Shown in pieces: positions 42,641 through 64,000 of a stretch of 64,000 bases of DNA. Positions within the stretch are counted from its first letter, which is position 1. Each line of letters opens with the position of its first letter. This stretch comes from Ecdyonurus torrentis (lineage: Eukaryota; Arthropoda; Insecta; Ephemeroptera; Heptageniidae), in the NCBI GenBank assembly GCA_949318235.1, contig OX439136.1:10545008-10609007 (forward strand), written 5' to 3'. The notes below the pieces were generated by a model. The model made no database searches. It was not told the DNA's origin and worked only from the letters and a program-made list of their open reading frames with translations. A program made the translations under genes and the position numbers.

Positions 42641-44130
42641 TTGATGAAATAGGTCCATTAAATTAATGAGACCTCAATTACACATTAATATATTGTATTG
42701 TAAGAACTTTTGGCATAGGTACTGTACTGAATAATATGTATAAAATAACATTAATATTAATATTCAAATATTTTATTCCTTACACGTGTGTAGGTAAAAA
42801 TTACTTATAATTATATTTTTAAATTGTACTCTACTAATGTATATGTATATATATTGAAATTAGAACTAATATAATTAAAGGAAATATTAAAACACAAACC
42901 TGTTTATTTAATTTTAAGTTTTCCCGAAATAATAAAATGTTTATAAGTTTTATTGTTAGCAATATTTTTCCTGTTTTTTTTTATTTTTTTTTTTTTTGTT
43001 CACTATTACCATAAATAATTCATATGAAATATTCTCGATAGTAGTAACGCATGTTTATAGAAAAGAAAGTAAGAATTAGCAAAACCTATTGATCTTGTAA
43101 TTTAGACTTTAATAGCCTGTAAATATGTGTAAAATTTAATTATTAAATGAAATTTTGTCGTACCTTGAAAATTTTAAAGTAATTATTTTAAGGTCCATAA
43201 AAAAATATATGTGATGTTAAATAATGTTAGCTGGCAAGTAAAAAGGCATATTATATCACGCATATTAGAAGGAAAGGAAAACACTACTTGAAAATATAAA
43301 ACGTGCGATTTTAGATGTATATATTATATATTACTAGTTATGTAATATTGCCATTAGGCATTAATATGGTAGACGAAATTTAATATACAATTATAAATAA
43401 GAGATTGAATTGAGTTCAAATATTGTAGTTGAAGTTAATATTAAATAAATTTTAGTTACCATGAAAATTGAAATATTATATAAAAACATACCAAGTATAA
43501 TTTAATTTGTTATTTTGGAAAAATCAATGTAATTTTATTCTGCCAATTTACAGTTTAGTCACAGTAGATTATTTACATTTAAAATAAATAAACAGGATGT
43601 AATGTTATGTAATATTACAACTTTAAGTTCAAGTGATTTAAATCTGAACGTTTCTTGTTTTATTTTTTATTGCAGATATAAAGTAATTTAATAAATAATA
43701 ATTTATTTAGTATGTATATTAAAAAAATATGATACATATTCTGTAATACATGACGCAAATTGCACTTATTAACGTTATTAAAGTATTGTAATTAATTACA
43801 ATACGCTTCACAAATTTCATTTTTTTTCCACATTAAAAATAAAGTTGCAACCTAAAAAAGAATGAGATAATGCTCATTATGTATTTTATTGCTTACAATA
43901 ACTACAGTACTTTTAAAATTTATGACCATTTTATATTGTCCAGTATTAAACGTGTAATAAAAGAATACAATGTACAATAAAATTTATTTTATGTATTTCA
44001 TTGTCATCTATTTGAAATTATGTCATAAGTCATAATTATATTTTAATTAGGCTACGTACGTACGTATCATTTTTTTTTTAGTTTACAATTTTAAGAATTG
44101 GCTTGATTGATTGGAAATTCCATTAATTAG
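42641..44130. other. intergenic DNA, nothing recognised
   Basis: AT-rich sequence between the two P450 genes; no gene or pairable repeat was seen. Confidence 0.45.
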
Positions 44131-44640
44131 TTCATTCATTCATTCATTCATTCATTCATTCATTCATTCATTCATTCATTCATTCATTCATTCATTCATT
44201 CATTCATTCATTCATTCATTCATTCATTCATTCATTCATTCATTCATTCATTCATTCATTCATTCATTCATTCATTCATTCATTCATTCATTCATTCATT
44301 CATTCATTCATTCATTCATTCATTCATTCATTCATTCATTCATTCATTCATTCATTCATTCATTCATTCATTCATTCATTCATTCATTCATTCATTCATT
44401 CATTCATTCATTCATTCATTCATTCATTCATTCATTCATTCATTCATTCATTCATTCATTCATTCATTCATTCATTCATTCATTCATTCATTCATTCATT
44501 CATTCATTCATTCATTCATTCATTCATTCATTCATTCATTCATTCATTCATTCATTCATTCATTCATTCATTCATTCATTCATTCATTCATTCATTCATT
44601 CATTCATTCATTCATTCATTCATTCATTCATTCATTCATT
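44131..44640. repeat. (CATT)n microsatellite, about 127 units
   Basis: A perfect tetranucleotide array of about 510 bp, 300 bp upstream of the CYP4 copy B start codon. The long HSFI-repeat open frame across it is an artefact of a stop-free repeat. Confidence 0.98.
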
Positions 44641-44798
44641 CAGAATTCTAATAACTTTGATTTGAAATTAATATTTATTGAAGATTATAAAGTAATAGAA
44701 TTAAATAGCAAAAGTTTATCATAATTTAACCTTATCTAATATATTAGTTAAAAAAAAATCTTTAAAGTCTTGACGCAAATAAAATTGTAAATGGCAAG

Positions 44799-44834
<36 letters not shown>

Positions 44835-44942
44835 TACGACCCCTCCACTTTTACGCTCTAAGAAATTATAATATATTACGTTACTTTACTTAGCGGCGTA
44901 TTTCAATCTTAACATTCAAACTCACGCTGTGAACCGCGTAAC

Positions 44943-64000
<19,058 letters not shown>

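Noticed and set aside
44111..44665. 184-residue open frame of repeated HSFI
   Set aside because: It is a translation of the (CATT)n microsatellite, which has no stop in this frame.

Overview
The window is eukaryotic and very AT-rich, with spliced genes (GT-AG introns of about 0.1 to 4.5 kb), long microsatellites and many small inverted-repeat transposons. The proteins (a SynGAP/DAB2IP-type RasGAP like insect raskol, two CYP4C-like P450s, a BTB-BACK-PHR protein) suggest an arthropod, probably an insect. I cannot name the species. Exons were read by eye from splice sites and reading-frame continuity.

Layout. 1-4763: intergenic or intronic DNA with MITE copies, a GC-rich foldback element (1315-1992), a 5S-rRNA-like fragment (2883-2932) and an 11-bp tandem array (3101-3254). 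4764-5642 (+): last exon of a BTBD-type gene whose BTB-coding exons are not seen. 8465-18264 (-): a RasGAP gene readable in 15 in-frame exons (652 aa; PH, C2, RasGAP), ending soon after the GAP domain. 18265-20584: divergent intergenic region with one MITE. 20585-40910 (+): complete CYP4 gene, 11 exons, 534 aa. 40911-44942: intergenic, with three MITEs and a 510-bp CATT array. 44943-64000 (+): a second, tandemly duplicated CYP4 gene, nine exons visible, cut by the window end in the ExxR exon.

The BTBD and RasGAP genes converge tail to tail. RasGAP and the first P450 are head to head. The two P450s are head to tail and share nearly all splice positions, but one exon of copy A is split by an intron in copy B. 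The genes do not form one pathway: two encode microsomal monooxygenases, one a Ras off-switch, one a probable ubiquitin-ligase adaptor.

The most striking non-genic signal is that several unrelated-looking MITE families carry the CRE/ATF palindrome TGACGTCA; I counted 13 exact copies, all in inverted-repeat or repeat-family DNA. Other points are MITE ends lying 30 to 115 bp upstream of splice acceptors, decayed 3' tails of non-LTR retrotransposons, and the early-ending RasGAP.
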